Position numbers and translations under genes: made by a program. This document shows positions 1-5,290 of a stretch of DNA of 9,232 bases, piece after piece. This DNA comes from CAYJAD01 sp964371225 (GTDB taxonomy: Bacteria > Desulfobacterota > Desulfovibrionia > Desulfovibrionales > Desulfovibrionaceae), in assembly GCA_964371225.1 (NCBI GenBank), contig CAYJNA010000092.1, forward strand, positions 1-9,232. The letters are read 5' to 3'. Within the stretch, counting starts at the first letter, position 1. Every line of letters begins with the position of its first letter. The notes beneath the pieces were generated by a model. It searched no databases, had not been told where the DNA came from, and saw nothing but the letters and a program-made list of their open reading frames with translations.

Positions 1-50
1 CCTTTTTTGAAAAAAAGGTTCTTCCCCCAGACCCCCTTTCCAAAAAACTT
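1..50. repeat. G-rich/A-rich intergenic repeat with edge hairpin
   Basis: The first bases form an inverted repeat (CCTTTTTT at 1-8 with AAAAAAGG at 11-18), followed by a C-rich stretch at 21-41 that reads GGAAAGGGGGTCTGGGGG on the minus strand. From memory, strings of this kind recur between genes in Desulfovibrio genomes, often beside a terminator-like hairpin. The element is cut by the window edge, so its full form and copy number cannot be judged. On the minus strand it lies downstream of the larE-like gene and could end its transcript. Confidence 0.4.
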
Positions 51-155
51 TAATTGCGACAGAGCCTTATCTTTGAAAGAAAATTTTAGCGCCATGTAAA
101 TTTCATAATGATGCCCCTTTTGCCCTTCTTTTAAGGCTTTCCCTTTTTTACAGCT

Positions 156-950
156 TCATTTTCTGTCAAAATAGCCACTCAATATGTCTTCGTGTACAAT
201 GGCGGCCTCTGTAAAACCGTGCTTTGTGAGTATGTCTTGCATCTGCGCCTCTGTGAGGGGGCAAACCTTAGTCACTTGTAACAAAGGCTGTGGACATATA
301 CGCAAACGGCACTCGGGCACACCAGCCTGATGCAAGGCTTCTTCTGCCGCATCAATACTTTGTAAAAGCTGCGAATCCACCACAGCGCCATAGGGTAAAC
401 GTGTGAGCAAACAAGGGCTAGCCTTTTGTTGCGCTTGCTCCAGCCCTGTGGAAGCTGCCAAAGCGCGTACGACATGCTTGGTAATACCGCATTGTGCCAA
501 GGGGGAAAGCACCTTATATTCTTGTAAAGCGCGTAAGCCAGGGCGATGGGCTTGCAAGTCATCGGCATTGGTTCCATCGCACAAGGCTAAACCCTGTGCC
601 TGAGCCGCTGTCATAAAAACATGTAGCAAGTGTTTTTTACAATGATAACAGCGTTGTTCGCTATTATTGTACACATGAGGTAAATCGCATACCTCCAAGG
701 GGAATATTTTTAAGGTAAATGCACGCTCTTGTGCCCATTGCCGTGCAAAATGGCTTTCTGCGCGGGGCACATGCACTCCGCTGGCATGAAACAATGTGAG
801 CGCAACACCGGCCTTTTGCGCTGCATGTGCCACAAAGCGACTATCCAGCCCCCCTGAAAAAGCTAAAGCCAAAGCCTGTGTAGAGCTGTGTGCTTGCAAA
901 AAATCTTGCAATGCCTGCCACTGTGCAGCATATTCTTGTATATGTATCAT
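156..950 (-). CDS. larE: LarE-type ATP-dependent sulfur transferase (PP-loop)
   Basis: This 264-residue cytoplasmic protein is probably LarE, which adenylates and then sulfurates the pyridinium dicarboxylate precursor of the nickel-pincer nucleotide cofactor used by LarA lactate racemase and relatives. Visible evidence: an N-terminal PP-loop SGGLDS at residues 32-37; a Cys pair C101/C104 in RCYHCK; CDGTNADD at 124-131; and the LarE signature SPCLLTRLPYG with C180, which corresponds to the sacrificial Cys (C176) of the Lactobacillus enzyme. Further cysteines at C214 and C219 leave open the Fe-S, non-sacrificial type described for some LarE proteins. Length fits the family. ATG at 950 has no strong ribosome binding site. 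It stands alone here; larA, larB and larC are not in the window, so a different sulfur-transfer substrate is possible. Confidence 0.78.
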   Translation of the reverse strand: MIHIQEYAAQWQALQDFLQAHSSTQALALAFSGGLDSRFVAHAAQKAGVALTLFHASGVHVPRAESHFARQWAQERAFTLKIFPLEVCDLPHVYNNSEQRCYHCKKHLLHVFMTAAQAQGLALCDGTNADDLQAHRPGLRALQEYKVLSPLAQCGITKHVVRALAASTGLEQAQQKASPCLLTRLPYGAVVDSQLLQSIDAAEEALHQAGVPECRLRICPQPLLQVTKVCPLTEAQMQDILTKHGFTEAAIVHEDILSGYFDRK

Positions 951-984
951 AAAAATTTATCTAAGGCGCACCTTTGGCACCATT

Positions 985-1036
985 TAAGAAAAAGAATGGG
1001 GAAAACCTTTTCTTGGCTGTAGAAAAAGCTTTCCCC
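985..1036 (-). terminator. Candidate intrinsic terminator after hisF
   Basis: GGGGAAA (998-1004) pairs perfectly with TTTCCCC (1030-1036), and an inner CTTTTC/GAAAAAG stem extends the hairpin. Read on the minus strand, the stem is followed by ATTCTTTTTCTT, a broken U tract. It lies between hisF and the larE-like gene, so it would end the hisH-hisF transcript and make larE a separate unit. Confidence 0.5.
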
Positions 1037-1178
1037 AATATTATTTACTCACGAAAGAATATTTCCAGATGTTGTTATAAAAATACCGCTATGTGCCCGC
1101 CCTATAAGCCTTGCCTTATGGCAAAGTTTATTCAGCATTCTGGGCTTTAAGTTATATTTTTACCAGTACGTATTATGA

Positions 1179-1961
1179 CTATCTAATGCGGGAACGAACC
1201 TTTGCGCCGCGCTGTGCCATATGCTCCTTGCATTGGGCTATGCTATATTGCCCATAGTGTACAATGGATGCGATAAGCGCCGCAGACGCCTTCCCTTCGC
1301 TCACAGCTTCATACATATGCTGCGGGCTGCCTGCGCCGCCGGAAGCTATAACAGGGATATGCACATTTTCGCAAATAAGACGTGTTAGGGTAAGTTCATA
1401 GCCATCGCGCATGCCGTCGGCATCAATGGAATTAATACATAGCTCCCCTGCACCCAGCTCTTCACAGCGCTGTGCCCATTGTAATGCATCCACCCCCATA
1501 TGCTTACGACCGCCATGAATGACTATTTCATAACCGGATGGAATAAGCGTGCTTTTTTCCACTTGCTTCACATCCATACCCACCACTATGGCTTGCGAAC
1601 CAAAGGCCGCCGCCCCTGCGCTGATAAGCTCAGGATTTTTCACAGCAGCGGAGTTGATGGAAACCTTTTCTGCACCGGCCAAGAGTACGGCGCGCATATC
1701 TTCCACAGTGGAGATACCCCCGCCCACGCAAAAGGGAATGAAAATTTGCGCAGCCACGCGTTCCACCACATCTAAGAAAATACCACGTTTTTCATGGGAG
1801 GCGGTGATGTCGTAAAAAACTATTTCGTCGGCACCTTCGTCATAGTAGCGTTTGGCGGTTTCCACAGGATCGCCAATATCCACATTGCCTTCAAATTTTA
1901 CACCCTTGGTGAGTTTGCCGTCGCGCACATCCAAGCAGGGTATTACACGTTTACTAAGCAT
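1179..1961 (-). CDS. hisF: Imidazole glycerol phosphate synthase, cyclase subunit HisF
   Basis: HisF is the (beta/alpha)8-barrel subunit that uses ammonia from HisH to convert PRFAR into imidazole glycerol phosphate and AICAR, the branch point between histidine and purine synthesis. From the chosen start the protein is 260 residues, the usual length. It opens with MLSKRVIPCLDV, placing catalytic Asp at D11; the second catalytic Asp is D130 in VVGMDVK. Phosphate-binding loops are seen as VGGGIS (about 79-84) and ASGGAGS (about 206-212). A longer frame begins 30 bases upstream, but the start at 1961 has the family N-terminus and a ribosome site (AAGGGGG) eight bases upstream. It overlaps the end of hisH by 8 bases, so the two are probably translationally coupled. 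DADGMRDGYE replaces the more common DRDGTKDGYD, a mild divergence. Confidence 0.97.
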   Translation of the reverse strand: MLSKRVIPCLDVRDGKLTKGVKFEGNVDIGDPVETAKRYYDEGADEIVFYDITASHEKRGIFLDVVERVAAQIFIPFCVGGGISTVEDMRAVLLAGAEKVSINSAAVKNPELISAGAAAFGSQAIVVGMDVKQVEKSTLIPSGYEIVIHGGRKHMGVDALQWAQRCEELGAGELCINSIDADGMRDGYELTLTRLICENVHIPVIASGGAGSPQHMYEAVSEGKASAALIASIVHYGQYSIAQCKEHMAQRGAKVRSRIR

Positions 1962-2598
1962 TGTTGCCCCCTTTTTCCACACAGTAGGCATAAAAATTCT
2001 TTAAAATTTGTAAACCGGGCTCGCCACTCTTTTCCAAGTGAAATTGCAATGCCCATAGGCCATCACGCCCATAAATACTGCAAAACTCCATACCATAATA
2101 GGTGGTGGCTATGACAAGTTCTGCACTGGGCTGCACATAATAACTATGCACAAAGTAAAATTCAGCATCCACAGGGACATTTTGTAAGAGCAATGAGTCT
2201 TGTTGAAGCTTTATGCCATTCCATCCCATATGTGGAATACGCACAGGGGTACCGTCTTCTTCCTGTAGGCCTTGAGGAAAACGCAAGCACTTACCAGCAA
2301 TGACGCCCAAGGTATCACGATTATTTTCTTCGCTGTGTTCTAACAATATTTGACAGCCAAGGCAGATACCCAATAAAGGAAGCCCTTGAGCTATGCAAGA
2401 TTTTAACACTGCGCCCATGCCACTTTCTTCTAAATGTTGCATGGCTTGTCCGGCAGCACCCACACCGGGGAAAATTATGCCCTTGGCTTTTTGTAAAACA
2501 GCCATATCATCGGTGATGACAGCTTCAATGCCCACATGCTCTAAAGCACGCTTCACCGATGTCTGATTTCCGGCCTTGTAATCTAATATTGCCAACAT
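1954..2598 (-). CDS. hisH: Imidazole glycerol phosphate synthase, glutamine amidotransferase subunit HisH
   Basis: HisH is the class I glutaminase that supplies ammonia to HisF. The 214-residue protein shows the oxyanion region PGVGA (44-48), the nucleophile elbow GICLGCQ with C79, the PHMGWN strand (122-127) and the catalytic pair H187/E189. The usual FHPEKS reads FHLEKS here, and Cys follows Gly where Met is common (GCQ); the triad is intact. The start at 2598 was chosen because MLAILDY is the typical family N-terminus and AAAGGATG sits a normal distance upstream; a frame extending to 2646 adds an unrelated hydrophobic stretch. It is first in a two-gene hisH-hisF unit. Other histidine genes are not in this window. 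HisH/HisF paralogues also serve in surface sugar amidation, but no sugar genes are adjacent. Confidence 0.96.
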   Translation of the reverse strand: MLAILDYKAGNQTSVKRALEHVGIEAVITDDMAVLQKAKGIIFPGVGAAGQAMQHLEESGMGAVLKSCIAQGLPLLGICLGCQILLEHSEENNRDTLGVIAGKCLRFPQGLQEEDGTPVRIPHMGWNGIKLQQDSLLLQNVPVDAEFYFVHSYYVQPSAELVIATTYYGMEFCSIYGRDGLWALQFHLEKSGEPGLQILKNFYAYCVEKGGNNA

Positions 2599-2787
2599 GA
2601 TAGAATCATCCTTTGTGAAACTGTGTGAAAAAAGTGACAGTAGCAAAAATCACCCCAGATGGCTAGCAAGAACAAAGCCTTTGCCCCCATTTATACGATA
2701 AAATGTGTAATTTTCTTTATTAAGCGCTGTAGTTGCACATAAGTAAAGAGCATAGATACTGCACTACATATTTTCTATTCTGTACAC

Positions 2788-2805
2788 AAATGACACTTGA
2801 CATTT
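2788..2805. promoter_or_regulatory. Operator-like palindrome overlapping a -35 hexamer
   Basis: AAATGACACTTGACATTT is an 18-base near-palindrome in which 7 of 9 base pairs are symmetric. It overlaps TTGACA at 2797-2802 upstream of the bacterioferritin gene, a position where a repressor would block polymerase. It does not match the standard Fur, PerR or FNR consensus well, so the regulator is unknown. No good -10 lies 16-18 bases downstream, which weakens the promoter reading. Confidence 0.35.
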
Positions 2806-2864
2806 AGTAAAAATATACGGAAGATTGCATACTTAATTAACTATAGTGCTAATTGTATACTAAA

Positions 2865-2968
2865 AAGCCTCTCCTAGGGCGCCATGGCGTATTTTGAAGG
2901 CTTCTAGCCGCTAGGCTCCTATTGGGCGCAGTGCTGCAACATAATCCCCTTTGCGCCGCATTAGGGGA
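2865..2968 (+). promoter_or_regulatory. Structured 5' leader of the bacterioferritin gene
   Basis: Several stems can form in the RNA ahead of the bacterioferritin gene: AAGCCT (2865-2870) with AGGCTT (2898-2903); CGCCATGGCG, a perfect palindrome at 2880-2889; AGCC/GGCT within 2906-2917; and TCCCCT (2945-2950) with AGGGGA (2963-2968) around an inner TGC/GCA. GGCGCA (2925-2930) can instead pair with TGCGCC (2952-2957), which would break the last hairpin. Such exclusive pairings suggest a regulated leader, but no named riboswitch class was recognised and no U tract follows. Confidence 0.4.
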
Positions 2969-3044
2969 CGCACTCTAGAACATACGTTACGAAAAATTGC
3001 ACACATTTATGTATTCTGTAACCTTTTTACCAATGGAGATCATC

Positions 3045-3578
3045 ATGGGTGACCGCGCTAATCGCAAGAAAATTGTCATAGATGCTTTAAATAAAGCTCG
3101 TGCCATGGAGTTACAAGCTATTCATCAATATATGAATCAGCATTATAATTTGGATGATAAAGACTATGGTGAACTGGCTGCCAATATGAAACTCATAGCC
3201 ATTGATGAAATGCGCCATGCAGAAGCTTTTGCTGAAAGAATTAAAGAACTTGGCGGTGAGCCCACTGCCACCCCTGCTGGAAAAATAACCAAGGGGCAAG
3301 CTATTGAAAAGCTGTATGATTTCAATGTGGAAGAAGAAGAAACCGCCATTGAAACCTACAATGCCTTTATTCAATTGTGTAAGGAGAATCTTGATATTCT
3401 TAGCGCCAAATTGTTTGAGAGCATCATTGCTGATGAGCAAATGCACTTAAGCTATTTTGAAAATACCGGTGAGCACATTAAAAACTTAAAGGATACTTAC
3501 CTTTCAAAAATGGCTGGCACCTCAGCTTCCACCGGCCCGTCCAAAGGCTTCACCGTAAATAATCCCTCCGCTGAATAA
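3045..3578 (+). CDS. bfr: Bacterioferritin (Desulfovibrio type)
   Basis: This 177-residue four-helix protein stores iron as a 24-subunit shell and oxidises Fe(II) at a di-iron site. It follows the D. desulfuricans bacterioferritin, as remembered, closely: KARAMELxAIHQYMNQHY, the near-identical block YGELAANMKLIAIDEMRHAE, then HIKNL and a tail ending in AE. Ferroxidase ligands appear as E22, E55, H58, E98, E131 and H134. M56, between E55 and H58, fits the haem-ligating Met at the subunit interface; the Desulfovibrio protein is known for binding Fe-coproporphyrin III rather than haem b. The frame is open upstream to 2997, but ATG at 3045 was chosen because it has GGAG seven bases upstream and the family N-terminus MGxR. 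It is monocistronic, with a terminator after it, and lies tail to tail with another iron gene. Confidence 0.95.
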   Translation: MGDRANRKKIVIDALNKARAMELQAIHQYMNQHYNLDDKDYGELAANMKLIAIDEMRHAEAFAERIKELGGEPTATPAGKITKGQAIEKLYDFNVEEEETAIETYNAFIQLCKENLDILSAKLFESIIADEQMHLSYFENTGEHIKNLKDTYLSKMAGTSASTGPSKGFTVNNPSAE

Positions 3579-3587
3579 TTGTACCAT

Positions 3588-3614
3588 GGGGGAAGGCTAC
3601 TCTGGCCTTCCTCC
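3588..3614 (+). terminator. Terminator after bacterioferritin gene
   Basis: GGGGGAAGGC (3588-3597) pairs with GCCTTCCTCC (3605-3614) around a 7-base loop, with one G-U pair. It starts 10 bases after the stop codon. The following TTATAG is a weak U tract, but the strong stem and its position support termination. Confidence 0.65.
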
Positions 3615-3658
3615 TTATAGAGTATGCAGGTGTCTTTCATAGCTTTATGAAATAGCGC

Positions 3659-3687
3659 AAAAAAAAGGCATAGCCACGCCATGCCTT
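3659..3687 (-). terminator. Terminator after the Cys-rich membrane protein gene
   Basis: AAGGCAT (3665-3671) pairs with ATGCCTT (3681-3687) around a 9-base loop. On the minus strand the stem runs into a long U tract (A run at 3659-3666 on the plus strand). It lies about 20 bases beyond the stop of the 3709-3906 gene, a standard intrinsic terminator arrangement. Confidence 0.8.
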
Positions 3688-3708
3688 AAAATAGTGTAGG
3701 AAAAATAG

Positions 3709-3906
3709 TTACTTTTTATCACAAGCGCATGCTTTTTCAGAAGCTTCTGCAGTACTTTGACCACCGCAACAACCGCCGCCCTCTGCAGAAGCAGCACAAC
3801 CACCAGAAGAACCACAACCGCAAGCAGATTTTTTCTTTCCCACAAAACGCTTGATTATATATAAGGCTGCAATAACAACACAGACTACAACTATGGCATC
3901 ACCCAT
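3709..3906 (-). CDS. FeoB-associated Cys-rich membrane protein
   Basis: The 65-residue protein has one N-terminal membrane segment (about residues 4-19, IVVVCVVIAALYII), then a basic stretch (KRFVGKKK) and a small cytoplasmic tail rich in Gly, Ser and Cys (CGC, GGC, GGCC, CAC; eight Cys after the membrane segment). This matches the FeoB-associated Cys-rich family, small proteins usually found with the ferrous iron transporter FeoB and thought to assist it; their exact role is not established. No feoA or feoB is in the window. AGGAGG lies four bases before the ATG. A sigma70-like promoter with a Fur-like box lies just upstream, overlapping the end of the Mor-like gene, so iron repression by Fur is likely. 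Downstream is a clear terminator, and the convergent neighbour is bacterioferritin. Confidence 0.85.
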   Translation of the reverse strand: MGDAIVVVCVVIAALYIIKRFVGKKKSACGCGSSGGCAASAEGGGCCGGQSTAEASEKACACDKK

Positions 3907-3938
3907 AGAACCTCCTAGGTAATTGATAGCAAAAAGTA

Positions 3939-3967
3939 AATTTACTGAATATGATTATCACTGTCAA
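3939..3967 (-). promoter_or_regulatory. Sigma70-type promoter with Fur-box-like spacer
   Basis: Read on the minus strand, TTGACA (3962-3967) and TAAATT (3939-3944) are separated by exactly 17 bases. The spacer contains AGTGATAATCATATTC, which agrees at 13 of 16 positions with the 3' part of the classical Fur consensus GATAATGATAATCATTATC. The predicted transcript would start near 3932, leaving a short leader with AGGAGG before the Cys-rich gene. The whole promoter lies within the last ten codons and stop of the Mor-like gene. Confidence 0.62.
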
Positions 3968-4673
3968 TATCTACAATATTTCCTTTATTTTGAGGAGGCT
4001 TAGTAGCATCTTCCTCGCAAGTAAGCACAGTGTTTTTTAAGATACTCCATATGCGTCTATCCGACAAGTGATAACGCTGCGCAAGATTTTGCACCGTTTG
4101 CCCAGAGCTAGCTCCCCTTTGGGTGGCCTTACTAAAGGCGCGAACGATACTAGTATTACGTATATGATGCCAATGCTGCGTGCAGCGCGGAATATACAGT
4201 TCAGTACCTCCATAATGGGCAACGACCTTTTCCATCTGCTTAGGACTCAGCACTTGCCGCAAGATATGCCTTTTACTTCTTTGCGACACACCTCGTGGTG
4301 GCCATCGCGCAGGAATTCGTACTGTTTGCCCTCCAAATTGCGCTAATATATCCACCAGTGTAGCATCATTTTGTAAAATCATTGCTAGCATGGAGGCGGT
4401 TTCTGGCAAAAGAGACGCACCCGCTTCTTTTGTATTTTGTCTATACCCCTGAACATGCACAGGAGAGTGTGTATATGACGTGTGAACACTAGGCTGCAAA
4501 GTAGCTTTGCTTTGACTATCAGTATGTCTCACTGCTTGTAACGATTTTCTCACAGGCTTTAACTGTTCCATATACACCTTCGCAGGAGCAGAAGATTTTT
4601 CCAGGATGCCAGCATCATCTACGAGCTGATATTCCTCTTTCCACGGTTCCATGAGGGATGCTTCACTGTACAT
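3942..4673 (-). CDS. Mor-family phage transcription activator, long form
   Basis: Mor and C proteins of Mu-like phages are dimeric activators of middle and late promoters. In this 243-residue protein, residues 150-214 align with Mu Mor: VAHYGGTELYIPR (dimerisation helix-strand), IRNTSIVRAF, then a helix-turn-helix TVQNLAQRYHLSDRRIWSIL. About nine extra residues lie in the loop before the recognition region. A second copy of the strand motif, LAQFGGQTVRIPARW, occurs at about 110-124. The first 100 residues are polar and probably disordered. Mu Mor is 129 residues, so this one is about twice as long. The start is uncertain: ATG 4673 overlaps the previous gene by 11 bases; ATG 4652 and GTG 4703 are alternatives, none with a strong ribosome site. 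It follows the 4663-4983 gene in the leftward operon facing the S24 repressor, as expected for an early activator. Its last codons contain the promoter of the neighbouring iron gene. Confidence 0.75.
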   Translation of the reverse strand: MYSEASLMEPWKEEYQLVDDAGILEKSSAPAKVYMEQLKPVRKSLQAVRHTDSQSKATLQPSVHTSYTHSPVHVQGYRQNTKEAGASLLPETASMLAMILQNDATLVDILAQFGGQTVRIPARWPPRGVSQRSKRHILRQVLSPKQMEKVVAHYGGTELYIPRCTQHWHHIRNTSIVRAFSKATQRGASSGQTVQNLAQRYHLSDRRIWSILKNTVLTCEEDATKPPQNKGNIVDIDSDNHIQ

Positions 4674-4983
4674 ATGTATACTCAAACAGGGTTTTTGTTG
4701 CACATGTTCTCAGCCCAGTGGGGGGCATATGAGGCTTTAAAGCTCTATTACTTTGCGGCGGCATTGTACTCATGCATAAAGGCGCTGCACCACCAGAACC
4801 GGTCACGGATTTATCAGAAAGCCATAAATAAGTTTCAAAAGCGCGTGTTTTCTTTTCCAGCGATTGCACTCGGCGCCGCGCTGTATGAAGCAAATGTTGT
4901 GTTTGTATGTTTGAAGATGATTCTTTGCTCAAGCAAAGTAATAGCCTATCTAAACGTCCTAACTCCTCACTAAGTGAATACAT
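4663..4983 (-). CDS. Small protein of unknown function, first gene of leftward operon
   Basis: Not recognised. The 106-residue product begins with a helical, charged part (about residues 1-58, MYSLSEELGRLDRLL...RRRVQSLEKKTRAFETY) that could form a coiled coil. It ends with a Pro/Thr/Ser-rich, probably unstructured stretch (60-106). It has no membrane segment and no clear helix-turn-helix. The start at 4983 is well supported: AAGGAGGA sits five bases upstream, the best ribosome site in the phage region; a frame extending to 5019 lacks one. It is the first gene leftward from the switch region and its end overlaps the Mor-like gene, so it occupies the place of a Cro, Ner or antirepressor gene. 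The poorly structured C-terminal half might be a frame remnant. Confidence 0.6.
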   Translation of the reverse strand: MYSLSEELGRLDRLLLCLSKESSSNIQTQHLLHTARRRVQSLEKKTRAFETYLWLSDKSVTGSGGAAPLCMSTMPPQSNRALKPHMPPTGLRTCATKTLFEYTYVQ

Positions 4984-5290
4984 ACTTCCTCCTTGCAACT
5001 TATCTTTTTTTAAATACACAATACGCTATATACGTAAACGAGTATTTTGCATCTTGCAAGTCTTTTTCGCTAAATTTACAATTTAAATTTTATTTTAAAA
5101 GAAAACTTTGTATATTTAGTGGGAAAAAATTTTGTGTGCTGCGAAAACCCCATTCACTTATTGTGAAAAAAATTTTCTATCTTTGCTATTTTGCATTAAA
5201 AAATTTTTTTTCTAGCATATTTTTAAAACTTTTCTTATATACTAGGTATGCAGTACATTTTTAAAAGGCCTTAGACGCTGGAGGGGGACT
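4984..5290. promoter_or_regulatory. Divergent switch region of the phage module
   Basis: This 307-base, very AT-rich region separates the leftward operon from the rightward repressor and holds no gene. TATACT at 5238-5243 is a good -10 for the repressor, though its -35 is unclear. GGAGG (5280-5284) is the repressor ribosome site. On the minus strand, TTGCAA (5055-5060) with TATATA near 5027-5032 is a weak promoter candidate for the leftward genes; a lack of good -35 would suit an activator-dependent promoter. TATTTTGCAT occurs twice (5043-5052 and 5187-5196), and several A-tract/T-tract palindromes lie at 5121-5212. Confidence 0.55.
5121..5212. promoter_or_regulatory. Cluster of operator-like palindromes
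   Basis: Three related sites are seen: GGAAAAAATTTTGT at about 5122-5135, TGAAAAAAATTTTCTA at 5164-5179, and TTAAAAAATTTTTTTTC at about 5195-5211. TTCACTTATTGTGAA (5153-5167) is also a perfect 5-base inverted repeat and overlaps the second. They lie between the repressor and the leftward operon, where an S24 repressor would bind. The site at 5164-5179 agrees at 13 of 16 positions with a perfect palindrome upstream of the endolysin gene. AT-rich composition makes chance similarity possible. Confidence 0.4.

Larger units (their letters stand above)
2599..3044. other. Divergent intergenic region hisH / bacterioferritin
   Basis: This 446-base gap holds no credible gene. Its left part (2600-2760), read on the minus strand, has AT-rich promoter-like sequence near 2690-2750 for hisH-hisF. 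The middle carries an operator-like palindrome (2788-2805) overlapping a TTGACA hexamer at 2797-2802. Promoter-like hexamers further on are only approximate: TTGCAT 2825-2830 with GCTAAT 2848-2853, or TATACT 2856-2861. The right part (2865-2968) is GC-richer and strongly folded. The ribosome site GGAG (3035-3038) precedes the bacterioferritin start. No tRNA or known riboswitch was recognised. Confidence 0.6.

Noticed and set aside
1113..1130. Hairpin CCTTGCC/GGCAAAG as the hisF terminator
   Set aside because: On the minus strand it is followed by CTTATAGGG rather than a U tract; the hairpin at 998-1036 is better.
1954..2646. HisH and HisF as surface-sugar amidation paralogues together with a PP-loop protein (WbpG-like)
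   Set aside because: The nearby PP-loop protein has the LarE signature and length rather than that of the sugar amidotransferase, is separated by a terminator, and no sugar biosynthesis genes are present.
2865..2968. tRNA or named riboswitch ahead of bacterioferritin
   Set aside because: The stems do not form a cloverleaf, and no conserved core of a known riboswitch class was recognised.
3907..3941. Phage attachment site at the left end of the module
   Set aside because: No tRNA gene or matching direct repeat was found within the window, and the right end of the element is not visible.
4674..4973. Plus-strand open frame opposite the leftward genes
   Set aside because: It is antisense to a gene with a strong ribosome site, has no ribosome site of its own and an unconvincing composition.
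5043..5196. Direct repeat TATTTTGCAT (5043-5052 and 5187-5196) as an iteron or operator pair
   Set aside because: Only two copies, 144 bases apart, in a very AT-rich region; this may be chance.
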